Positions 31,192 through 40,799 of a stretch of DNA of 64,000 nucleotides are shown here, one piece after another; within the stretch, counting starts at the first letter, position 1; every line of letters begins with the position of its first letter. The position numbers and the translations under genes are program-made. Origin of the DNA: Adiantum capillus-veneris (taxonomy: Eukaryota; Streptophyta; Polypodiopsida; Polypodiales; Pteridaceae); assembly GCA_014529385.2 (NCBI GenBank), contig CM043950.1:77805935-77869934 (forward strand), written 5' to 3'. The notes under the pieces are model-generated. The model did not search any database. It was not told the origin of the DNA and was given only the letters and a program-made list of their open reading frames with translations.

Positions 31192-33283
31192 ATGGAGAGC
31201 CAACGCCAAATGTCTGGATATCCTCTTTTGGGAGCCTGGAGAGGATGCAGAATTATTTCTAGCGAATTTCAAGATGTCTTGCCGTATCAAGAGGATAGTA
31301 ACTGATCAAGAACGTGTAGAAATGTTTGAGGTGGTCCTTAGGAAAGATGCTAGCACTTGGTTTAACTCTTTGCCTGAGGAAGTTAAAGGGAATTACACGG
31401 AAGTTTTGAATCGTTTCAAGAAATACTTCTTTGATCCCCAAAACACTCAAAAACTATGGCAAGACATTGTTTCTCATAAGCAAAAAGACTTAGATGACTA
31501 CTACTTGTACAAGCAAGAGTTCCTACGCCTTTGGGCTCTATGGATACGAAATGTTGCTAACCCTAGTGATGGTGCAGAATTTTTAAAGAAGGAGAGGTTC
31601 ATAACCGGACTCTTTCCTGACCTTAAGGTAAAAGTTGAGGCGGGTGCACCTGCTACTTTTGATGCAGCGGAAACTAGGGCTACTGAGAAGTATAGGAAAC
31701 TCAAGTGCTTAAGGGGAGAGGTTCCAATAGAAGGTCTTAGACCCAAAGGTAAGTCACAAGCATCAACATCTAAGGAGCTTCCTGAGGTAACAGCGGAAGT
31801 GATTGAGAAGTTAAATGAATCTTTAAGCAGCTTGTCAATTCACCTTGCACAAGCCGTAGGTCCAAAGGGACAAGCAAAGAAGTTTGAAGAGCGAGACCCA
31901 CGACCTAGGAGAGTCTTGCAATGTTGGAATTGCGGTGAGTCTGGACATGGGATGTATAATTGTCCTTGGCCCCGTGGGGAGCCAGGGAGACCTAACTTGA
32001 ATTACCCAGTGATGAATGTAGGTGAAGGAACTAGTCAGCAACCACGGCTTATACAAAGGCCAAATGGAGCAAGACCACCTCCACAAGGAGTGGAAGGAGT
32101 TCCACCTTTGCCAGACCCAAACATGCATGTGGTAGAGGTGACAAATTCAAGAGAGCTTGACATGGAAGCAAATGGCATTAAGCGTGGCCGAGGGAAAGGT
32201 AAGGAGAAAGAAGGAGTTACATCACAAAGTGACCATGGACGAGAAAAAAAGGCAAAGGAGACCAAGGAGGCTAAGAGGACTCGACGTCGTATCAACCTCC
32301 AAGACTTCCCTCTTGGACATGGAATGGCTCCATACAACCTGTTGGAAGACATGAGAGGTAAGGGTCCTGATATCTCATGGCCTCAATTTCTTGCATTATG
32401 TCCACAAGTTAGGAGGGATTTAACAAGGGCAATTAGCACTAGGAGAAAGGTGAAAGAGAGTGTGCCTGATGTAAAAATTGCACAAGATGGAATGAATGAG
32501 GACATTACACCTGTGCTAGATTGTTACATAAAAGGGAGATTGGTTAGGAAAGGTCTAGTGGATGGGGGTGCACAAATTTGCATCATGACAGAGGGACTCT
32601 TGCAAAAACTAGGCATGCACATCCATGAGACACCTGAAATTAAGGTCAAGATGGCAAACAATAGCAAGGCTAGGTGCGTAGGCATTTGTAAAAATGTTTT
32701 TGTGGAGGCCTTTGGCATTAAGAAGGCAGTGGATTTCTATGTCATGTCTACCAAAGGAAATGGTTACCCATTTATCCTAGGGAGACCATGGCTAATGAAA
32801 ATGCGAGCTTTGCAGGATTGGGAGAGTGGAAAGCTAATTTGCAGGAACGACAATCATAAGAAGGTTGTCTTTGACATGAAGGAGCAACGCCAAGAGGAGC
32901 TCCATGAAGAATCATCTCAAAGTGAGACGGAAGAAGGTTGGACCGATAGCACTTCAGAAGAAGAAAGTAGCGGCAGCATTACTGAAGAGGAGTCTTCCAT
33001 CGAAGTCATGGGGGTAAGGTTTAAGCCAAGTAACCAAGAGACCTCTTGTCAAGGCTTGGAGGAGGTAGGTCCTCAAGAGAACGAAGGTGTTCAAGATGAA
33101 GGGATGCTGGAAGGTATGCTATCAACAACACTTACAAAGGATGAAAGAGAGGAGTTCAAATGTGTGCTAAGGAAGTTTCCTAGGCTTTTTGCTAAAGACT
33201 ACACCGACGTGCGTGGGGTAGATGTTGTTCAACACAAGATTGAGTTAAAGCTTGAGGCCACACCTAAAGCTCAGAAGCTATGA
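31192..33283 (+). pseudogene. Gag and aspartic protease of copy A' (5-bp deletion, terminal TGA)
   Basis: The native start is ATG 31192, as in copy A, but 5 bases are missing near 31215, so only the frame from ATG 31274 (669 codons) is open in register. Domains: capsid-like Gag (residues 1-200 from 31274), CCHC zinc knuckle at about residue 217, a basic stretch around residues 300-340 (K-R-T-R-R-R), protease L-V-D-G-G-A-Q-I-C-I-M-T-E at about residue 430, F-I-L-G-R-P-W-L, and an acidic linker. The TGA at 33281-33283 corresponds to CGA in copy A. Gag packages RNA; protease cuts the polyprotein. Confidence 0.9.
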
Positions 33284-34621
33284 AGGCTAGGAGTTATAAA
33301 GGAGCAGGCTCTACTCAAGGAGGTAAGAAAGCTTCTAGCAGCAGGTTTCATTTATCCAGTGGAGAATTCAGTGTGGGTCTCTCCTGTTGTTGTCACTCCT
33401 AAGAAAAATGGCAAGTGGAGGGTGTGTGTGGATTACCGTCCCCTCAATGAGGCAACAAAAAGAGATCACTTTCCCCTCCCATTCCAGGATGAGATACTAA
33501 ATGAGGTAGCTGGTCATGAGAAGTACATTGTGTGCGATGGTTACTCAGGTTACTTTCAAATAGGGATTGCATTGGAGGATCAATTGAAAACAACCTTTAT
33601 CACTCCTTGGGGTTGTTATGCTTTTAGAGTCATGCCATTTGGTCTGACAAATGCTCCTGCAACATTCCAACGTTTCATGAATATGGTGTTTCAAGCATTC
33701 TTTGGAAAGTCAATTAGGGTGTTCATTGATGATTTCTGTATTTATAGCTCAAAATCATTGCATCTACAAAGGGTAGAAGAAGGTTTAAAGAAGCTCTACG
33801 ACATGGGAGGTCAACTCAAACCCGACAAGTGCCATATAGGTGAGGATGAAGTAATCTTGCTTGGTCATAAAGTTTCTTACAAAGGCGTTGAAGTGGATCC
33901 TTCAAAGGCAAAGGCTCTTATTGAGCTCCCATCATCGAAGAGTCTTAAGGAGGTCATATCTTTCATTCAGAAGGTGAAGTATATGTCACGCTTTAGTCAC
34001 TTAGCCTCGGAGTTGCTTCATCCTTTCCAAAAGTTGACACAACAAGTAGAATTTGCATGGTCTGATGAGCTTGAAGAGTATTTTTGTAACATTAAAGTCA
34101 TTTTGTCAGAGCTACCAACACTCATGCCTCCTTGTTGGGAGTACACATTCTTTGTTAGCTCTAGTGTTGCAAGGGAAACAATTGGTGTTGTGTTGCTACA
34201 ACAAGATCCCCACAGTACAAGGATGCGACCCATCTACTTTGATAGTAGGGTCATGAATGCTTTGGAGAGAAACTACACAGAAGCAGAACTCATGATGCTT
34301 TCTCTCATGTTTGCGGTGAGAAAGTTTAGATCCTACGTGCTACCAAAACCTTTTGTAATTCTCACTGCAGAAAATTTGTTCCCTTGGGTGTCATCTCAAA
34401 TGAATCTTAGTACTAGGATCTCAAAGTGGATTATGGAGTTGCAAGAGTTCCAATACTCTTTCAAGGTAGAAGATAGTGTGCGTGCACAATTGGCAGGGAT
34501 TCTCACTTATAGGGTACATGAGAAGGAAATTAAGGTGCCTCAAGTAAAGACCCTACCATTGCCACCACCAAAAAGTATTCCCAATGCTTTTACCTTGTTC
34601 TTTGATGGAGCTTTTCAATGA
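33284..34621 (+). pseudogene. RT and degenerate RNase H of copy A'
   Basis: Same frame as gag. RT blocks: W-V-S-P-V-V-V-T-P-K-K-N-G-K-W-R, G-Y-F-Q-I-G-I-A-L-E-D, M-P-F-G-L-T-N-A-P-A-T-F, and catalytic F-I-D-D near 33725. RNase H follows but lacks the expected first aspartate: the block reads F-F-V-S-S-S-V-A-R-E-T-I-G-V-V-L. That agrees with Tat-type elements, where the original RNase H is inactive and a second one substitutes. The frame ends at TGA 34619-34621, inside the first strand of that second RNase H (F-F-D-G-A-F). Confidence 0.9.
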
Positions 34622-35371
34622 GCCACAAGGAAAGCAGGGGGAGGGCTAGTGTTGCTCAACCCAAGTGGAGAGGTGGTCATGAAAGAGAAGTTCAATCTAC
34701 CAAGTTCAGCTAGCAACAATGAAGCAGAATATGACACACTACTTCATAGTTTAAAAATATGCATTGGCCATGGTATACAACGTCTCATGGTAAAAGGGGA
34801 TGCACTTCTCATTGTGAAGCAGATTTTAGGCATCTGGGCATGCAAAAATGAAAGACTAAGGGCCAAAGTTCATACCATCCGTAGGCTATTTAATCAATTT
34901 GAGGAGGTGCAATTATATCATATTCCTAGGAAACAAAATGAAGATGCTGATTTACTTGCACAACAAGCCGTTGCATGTGTAAAGAAAGAAGTGCAGGTCA
35001 TCATGGTGGCGGCTGCTGTGAAGCAACCGAGGTACCAGGGATTGGAGTCATTGGCTCCCATCATTGGCTTCATTTTGGAGGGTGAGTTTCCACCAGACTT
35101 CACAAAAGCTCAGAAGAGGAGACTCATGAAGAAGGAAAGCATGTATCTCTTCCTAGAAGGCTCCCTCTATCAGAGAGGGAAGGATAAAGTGTGCAGAAGA
35201 GTACCAACTATCGCGGAAATTCCAGCCATTCTAAAAGGTTTGCATGAAGAGGCATGTGGTGGTCATTTTTCCCAAGAATTAACTGTGAAGAAGATTTTGC
35301 TTGCGGGGTATGTTTGGCCAAGTCTACATGTGGATGTCCAACATTGGTGTAAAAGTTGTCACAATTGTTAA
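34622..35371 (+). pseudogene. Archaeal-type RNase H and integrase zinc domain of copy A'
   Basis: Continues the same frame. With the preceding F-D-G-A-F this gives the four acidic residues of an aRNH: D in F-D-G, E in N-N-E-A-E-Y, D in V-K-G-D-A-L-L, D in N-E-D-A-D-L-L-A. It follows the degenerate RNase H, the dual arrangement known from plant Tat-lineage gypsy elements. The integrase zinc domain comes next (H-E-E-A-C-G-G-H-F, C-K-S-C-H-N-C). TAA at 35369-35371 stands where CAA (Gln) is usual after the last Cys, so a C-to-T change is likely. Confidence 0.87.
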
Positions 35372-36460
35372 GTAAATGGGAATAGAAGATTGATTTATGG
35401 TCCAAGGCAAATCGTGCTTGCAAATGGACCCTTTGAAAAGTGGGGCATTGATGCTATGGGTCCTCTGCCTAGGACAAAAAATGGTAAACTCTACATTCTA
35501 GTGGCTGTAGACTATATGACTAGGTGGGTGGAAGCACAAAGTGTGGCAAAGGTAAATGAGAGGACAGTGAGCAAATTCATCTACACTCACATTTGTTGTA
35601 GATTTGGCACACCTTTGGAGATTGTTTCTGATAATGGTCCAGGGTTTAGAAAGGGATTGCTCACAGAAGTCTGTGAAGAACTTCGCATTCTACATCGTCA
35701 CAGTACACCCTACTATCCCCAATCAAATGGTTTTGTAGAAAAAGCTAATGGTTTCATTGCAGGCATCATTAGAAAGATGGTGAAAAACAAGACAAAGTTG
35801 TGGGATGACTTCTTGGATGGTGCCTTGTGGGCGTATCGAACCACATATAGGGAAGCCACGGAGTTCACACCATTTCACTTGGTTTATGGTCAAGAGGCTT
35901 TACAGCCAATTGAACTAAACATTCCAACAATGCGACTTCATGGAAAATCAGCACAAGATGATCAAGAAGCATGGATGGATCGACTTCTTACCTTAGCTGA
36001 GCTTGAGTGGAAAAGAGAAGCAGTATACGAGTGCTATAAGAGGAAAGCCACACAGACAAAGGAGAAGCTTGACAAGAAACTGAAGGACAAAGGCATCAAT
36101 GAAGGAGATCTTGTGCTAAGGTATGACAATCGACTCGATAATCGTTTTGATGCCAAATTTGAAACAAGATGGCAGGGGCCATACATAGTCAAGAAGGCTT
36201 TCAATTCAAGTTACTATCAACTTATGGACTTGAATGGGAAAGAGCACTCCAGGAAGGTAAACGGCTATCGCTTGAAGCCTTACTTGAGTCGCCTTCTACC
36301 AAAGGATCTACCAGAGCAAAAGGCAACTATCCCATGTAAGTATTGTTCCATGAAGCATGAGTGTAACACAAACAAAAATTCCAAGGGGCCAAACAATAAA
36401 GATCTTGTCAAGGACTCTGAAGCACTCTCTTTGGAAAAGATTCTTTATGATGGTACATGA
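35372..36460 (+). pseudogene. Integrase core and C-terminal domain of copy A'
   Basis: Same frame, separated from the upstream part only by the TAA. Catalytic triad visible: D in W-G-I-D-A-M-G-P-L, D in I-V-S-D-N-G-P-G-F, E in P-Q-S-N-G-F-V-E-K-A-N-G. The C-terminal GPY-like module is R-W-Q-G-P-Y-I-V-K-K-A-F. No chromodomain; the tail is short, with a C-x2-C...H-C-like cluster (C-K-Y-C-S-M-K-H-E-C) whose role is unclear. Integrase inserts the cDNA into nuclear DNA. Confidence 0.9.
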
Positions 36461-36475
36461 ATATACCATCATCCT

Positions 36476-36486
36476 GGGGGAGGGCT
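36476..36486 (+). promoter_or_regulatory. Polypurine tract of copy A'
   Basis: GGGGGAGGGCT just before the 3' LTR at 36489. Confidence 0.8.
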
Positions 36487-36488
36487 AA

Positions 36489-38870
36489 TGATAGCCGTTT
36501 TTCGGCTCTCTGTAATTGCCATAGTGAGTTATCTCACCCTATCAAATCACTCAAACACTGTGGTTACCCCCACCCTTTCACTGTATATAGGTGCATGTGA
36601 GTTAGAGGACTTTTCCCATATCTCCTTACTGAAATAAAAAACCCTCAATTAGCTAGTCATTGGGCTAGTTGAGCCAAAAAATAAATAAATTATAAGTATA
36701 TTATGGCCCATGCGTATGTAAATATTTCTTTGTATATAGGGCCTAAATAAAAGATTTTTTCATAATTATTTTGGTATTTATTTAAATATTTTTACCTACG
36801 TGTGTGTTATTTATGCTCTGTACATTGCCTCACCATTACCACAATTTTTCTTACCATTTTTCATACTCTTTATTCCATATAGAAATATTTTCATGTAAGC
36901 TTCTCTTATATTTCGTGTAACTCCATCCCAACAAAAATCCAAAAAAACTAGTTTTATTTATGTGTATATTTTTTCACTATTGTGATTTTTCCCTTCCTAC
37001 ATCTATTTTGTTTTTTTTCTAAAAAATTAGAACACCAAAAATATTTATCTTTTTATGGTAGCCTCATAGTGAGAGAGATTTCTTTTGACCCCTTTATACT
37101 TTTTCCACTTATATTATTTATATTTGACATGTACATATTTTTTAGACCCCTCAATATTTGATTTTCTTAGTTGTACTATTCACTTATATCATGATCTCAA
37201 CAATATCTTCAATTATAGACCTACCAAATAAGGTCAAGGGTAGGTGGCATGCATACATGCACTATGGAGGGCTCACTCTTGGAGGTATTCAAAAGAATCA
37301 TCCAAAGAAGGACCCCACAAGGACCTTGTGCAGTGGAAAAAAATGGTCGGTTTTGCTGAATTTTTAAAGTTCACTTGCTCTCCGAATTTGAAAAGGTGAT
37401 ACAAACAAAAGTTGTAGCTCGTGGGCTGAAATTTTGCCTCAAATGTTTTCATATTTTTTTGAGCTACGAACTATGAGCTATGATTTTATTAGTCGACCCC
37501 AGTTTTCCCATGCTATGCAGCCACACTCTCTCTTCCACTTTATCATTTTCCTCTTTCACATACACTTCTCCACTCATCATCCCCACCTCTCTCACCACTC
37601 CTCTCTGCACCCTACTCACCTTCTCCTCAACCTTGAAGAATAAGAGAAACCATGGTGAACTCATACCTCCCACACACAATTCCATTCCAAAATTGACCAC
37701 CTAGTCTCATTTTTCCTCCTCCAAATTACCCATATCTATCAAAAAAACCACAAAATTCAGCCTCTTCTCTTAAAAGACAGCATCATGGTGGTTGATTACT
37801 CACCTTCTATTACCTTGTCTCTCAAGGAAGGTCAAGAGTGGAGAAAAAGTGTACCGTCAAAGCTAGTGGACCGTCAACAAGCGTCAAAATTGGCCCTACT
37901 CAAGACACTTGGAGCATCAACCTTGTAAGAACTCCACCTTTTCTTACCTCTTAAGAGTTTTTCTTCCTTATTTGTATCCTACATGGATACTCCCATTGTA
38001 AATATCCAATTCCATTTGTAAATTAATACTAACTCTACTAACACTAACCCACTATGAAAAGTCCTATCACCTCCATTTCTCTCCTCTCTCTTTCCCCACC
38101 AACTTCTTGATAATTCCAAGCAAAAGAAATTAGATAAATTGCTGAAAATCTAACCCAACCATGGCTAGAGGAGTAACCCTAGCCTTCAAAATTTCTATAA
38201 AAGGAGGGTGTAGCTAGCACAAAAAGGGGGGAGAAGAAAGAGCACTATGCTGTAGCTTGAGAAGCCAAGCTCAACCTCTTGAGAAGGAGCTCTTGAGTGG
38301 AATCTCATTGGAATTAGGGATATGTATGTGTTGTATTAGGGGTGATTAGCAAGGGAACTCTATGCCATTGTAACAGAGAGTGATCATTAAATTGAGAGTA
38401 GGAAATCTATCATTTCTCCTACTAGAGTAAGCCCAACATTTGCTGAATCAAGGAGGGTGAATTTGGACTAAGCATAGATACCTTGTCTCCCTTCCAACGT
38501 GAAGTCATGGACAATAATGATGTGTAAGTGTCTTGGTGTTTTATGTAAGTTCTTGATAGCTTGTCTCCGGGTACTGTTATCAATTTAGCCATAAATCCCA
38601 CATGCTGTAAGAGGGCGACAGGGTGGAGAGGACTCCCCTGGCCTTAAGACAGTGATTGGGGTGGATTTTTTCTTGTGATGTGTTGTGGTGTAATTTACTC
38701 AGGCTATGTTGAACAAATACTAATCTCACTTTGATTGGTCATGACAGATTTGTAAGAAGGCATTAGTGCAACAAGCACCCCCTTCCCCCTTCTCTCTCTT
38801 TCTTACATATATATATTTATGTTTGCTTGATCATTAACGATACACTTCAAAGCAGCCCGAGCACCATCTC

Positions 38871-38966
<96 letters not shown>

Positions 38967-39225
38967 TTTTAGTGTATGAGAGTGTTCCATTGGTGTTAGG
39001 GTTAGTGTAAATTCCTTGCTTGTTTGTGGGTTGCTCTAACGATTCTCCTCTTTTGCGTCCTAGTTCGCTCTTAAACTAGGTGGTGCCCCTTGTGTAGTTG
39101 GGATTTGGCTGGGGGTTTGTTGTTTTGGTTTGTGTTGTGTTGTGCCCCAGCCCCATTGAGCAGCACGGGAGCCTTGAAGGGTGTCTAGAGGTTGCTCTTC
39201 TTGTTGCCCGCCCCGGACCGCTTCA
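36489..39225 (+). repeat. 3' LTR of copy A' (2737 bp)
   Basis: Near-identical to the 5' LTR; 50 bases longer, which the longer CT run at about 38875-38962 accounts for. TATA box at 38196-38203. Confidence 0.95.
38875..38962 (+). repeat. (CT)n microsatellite in 3' LTR
   Basis: About 44 CT units, against about 20 at the same place in the 5' LTR. Confidence 0.95.
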
Positions 39226-39530
39226 CTAACTTAAAACTCCCTCCCAACATATATACATATCCAAAAATCATTTTTTGACCCATTTTTTAACCCACAAGCT
39301 TAGAAAGTCCATTTTTTCAAAACTCTTTTCCCTCAAAAAGTAATAAACATTTTGTTCTCTCCTCTTCCTCCCTCCTCCATCCTCCTTCTCTCTCCCTCTC
39401 CTCTCCCTCCCTGCCCCTACCTTCCTCCTCCTCCCCAATCTCTCCCTCCTTCTCTCCTCCCATCTTCCTCAACCTCTCTACCCTTCCCCCTCTATCTTTT
39501 CATCATTTGCTTCCTCGCGGAGCAACTTCC
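39226..39530. other. Flank of copy A', pyrimidine-rich
   Basis: A CT-rich stretch (39358-39500) giving spurious Pro/Leu/Ser frames. It could be the 5' untranslated region or promoter of the gene that follows. Confidence 0.4.
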
Positions 39531-39806
39531 ATGGTGCTCACGGACATCACAAATGGTTTTCTTCCACCACCACGTACTCCGCACACCAAAAGCATACATA
39601 TTCGCTTACCCACGGCATTGGCACCGAAGACCACTAGTGAAGGTGATCAAAGGTCATCACAGGAACGTCGCACCGCTTGTGAGACCAATGTGGAAATTTG
39701 GGTGGATGGTCATTTGTACCCTTACTATCCTATAAGCCGCTTCTACCGTTTAATAGCCTTTCCACATTTCTTCAATTTCTTGGGAGGGGAGAAGCAGGTT
39801 TGTTAG
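39531..39806 (+). CDS. Unrecognised gene, putative exon 1
   Basis: ATG 39531 opens a frame with M-V-L-T-D-I-T-N-G-F-L-P-P-P and, toward the end, V-E-I-W-V-D-G-H-L-Y-P-Y-Y-P-I-S-R-F-Y-R-L. It ends at the stop 39804-39806 unless spliced at AAGCAG/GTTTGT near 39799. An acceptor-like GGGTGCAG is at 39828-39835, but a 38-base intron would be too short for plants, so a frameshift is as likely. The composition is unlike the retroelements around it. Family unknown; probably host. Confidence 0.45.
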   Translation: MVLTDITNGFLPPPRTPHTKSIHIRLPTALAPKTTSEGDQRSSQERRTACETNVEIWVDGHLYPYYPISRFYRLIAFPHFFNFLGGEKQVC

Positions 39807-39826
39807 GCTATTGCAAGCGGTTGTGT

Positions 39827-40111
39827 ATGGGTGCAGGTGCTTCTTTGCATATATGGATGCATGAATGTCAAGCTCTTCACCGCAAGATGACGGCATTACA
39901 AGAGAGTGTTGCCTCTTCGGAGAGGGTAGTTGAAACTCTTGAACAACAAATGCAAGAAAAGGAGTCCCACATCCAGAAGCTTACCAACACCATCACATAC
40001 TTGAAAGAAACACCCGTTGGTGCAAGGGAACACAAACGCACGTATTCATCCATTGAAACTCTTGCACATTCGGGAGGAGCATGCAAACTACGAGTTACAG
40101 CCACAAGGTGA
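39827..40111 (+). CDS. Unrecognised gene, putative coiled-coil exon
   Basis: The frame holds a heptad-rich stretch (about 39880-40010: residues H-R-K-M-T-A-L-Q-E-S-V-A, then V-V-E-T-L-E-Q-Q-M-Q-E-K-E) that should form a coiled coil. After about 40070 the adjacent frame reads more naturally (H-I-R-E-E-H-A-N-Y-E-L-Q-P-Q) up to a donor-like CAAG/GTGATT at 40108. This suggests a one-base frame change or an uncertain junction. Likely continues into the next exon. Confidence 0.45.
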   Translation: MGAGASLHIWMHECQALHRKMTALQESVASSERVVETLEQQMQEKESHIQKLTNTITYLKETPVGAREHKRTYSSIETLAHSGGACKLRVTATR

Positions 40112-40183
40112 TTTGGTCTTTACTTGCATGATGCATTCTTACTTCACACTATTTTCTAAAATTTATTTTTATTTGTTGCTAGA

Positions 40184-40783
40184 AACTTCATCCAGGAGGC
40201 ATGCGGTGGAACAAGCCAAGATGATCGAGTCAACCTTCTCACTAGTTGTCTCAATACCCAGGACGCGATTTCTATCTTACAATCACCTAGAGGTAAGCAC
40301 ATTAAGGATGCAGTCACCAAGGACCTTATGCGTAAATTAAGAAATGTGGTTAGTGATGATGACGTTCAACAAGCTTGTGATGAGGCTGGAATAAGCACCA
40401 AAGCCTATCAGGCTATTTTCCAACTCCTAAAGGATGCCCTCAAAGAACATGGTATTGTGGAAAACCTATTTCCCGTTCCTCACAAGGTCAAGCTCGCAAA
40501 GAAGGCCACAAACAAAGATGTGTTCTCCTGCATTGGGACATACCTACACATTGAGGACACAATGACAACTTCCCTTTATGCTTCATGCGCAACAAAGACA
40601 AGGGGAAAAGGTAAGAAACAATCCATAAGACCTTCGGAGAAGGGATTTCCTTACACAATGTGGAAAAATATTTTCGTGGATCTTAGAAGGCTTCAAGAAG
40701 CCATGCTTAGATTTTACGAGTTACCTGAAGAAGGTGACACACTTTACTTTTTTCTTTGGTATTATTCTTATCATAGACTCTGA
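40184..40783 (+). CDS. Unrecognised gene, putative third exon (about 200 codons)
   Basis: An acceptor-like TTTGTTGCTAG at 40173-40183 precedes a continuous open frame ending at TGA 40783. Readable blocks are V-T-K-D-L-M-R-K-L-R-N-V-V-S-D-D-D-V, A-C-D-E-A-G-I-S-T-K-A-Y-Q-A-I-F and, later, F-P-Y-T-M-W-K-N-I-F-V-D-L-R-R-L-Q-E-A-M. ATG 40328 is an internal methionine. An alternative donor AG/GTAAGC lies at 40289-40295. No family recognised. The frame stops just where minus-strand element H begins, so the natural 3' end of the gene may have been replaced by H. Confidence 0.5.
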   Translation, partial: NFIQEACGGTSQDDRVNLLTSCLNTQDAISILQSPRGKHIKDAVTKDLMRKLRNVVSDDDVQQACDEAGISTKAYQAIFQLLKDALKEHGIVENLFPVPHKVKLAKKATNKDVFSCIGTYLHIEDTMTTSLYASCATKTRGKGKKQSIRPSEKGFPYTMWKNIFVDLRRLQEAMLRFYELPEEGDTLYFFLWYYSYHRL

Positions 40784-40799
40784 AGTTTAAGGTCTTAGC

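Larger units (their letters stand above)
27889..39225 (+). mobile_element. Ty3/gypsy LTR retrotransposon A' (complete, 11.3 kb, Tat-like)
   Basis: 5' LTR 27889-30575, primer site, two small ORFs, one gag-pol frame (31192-36460), purine tract, 3' LTR 36489-39225. Pol order is protease, RT, a degenerate RNase H, an archaeal-type RNase H, integrase, as described for the plant Tat group. LTRs differ by scattered substitutions and a CT-repeat length change, so insertion is fairly recent. The sequence CTAA flanks both ends (27885-27888 and 39226-39229), possibly a reduced target duplication. Confidence 0.95.

Noticed and set aside
39352-39735. Pro/Leu/Ser-rich frame after copy A'
   Set aside because: A product of CT-rich DNA; the exon frame starting at 39531 reads more naturally.
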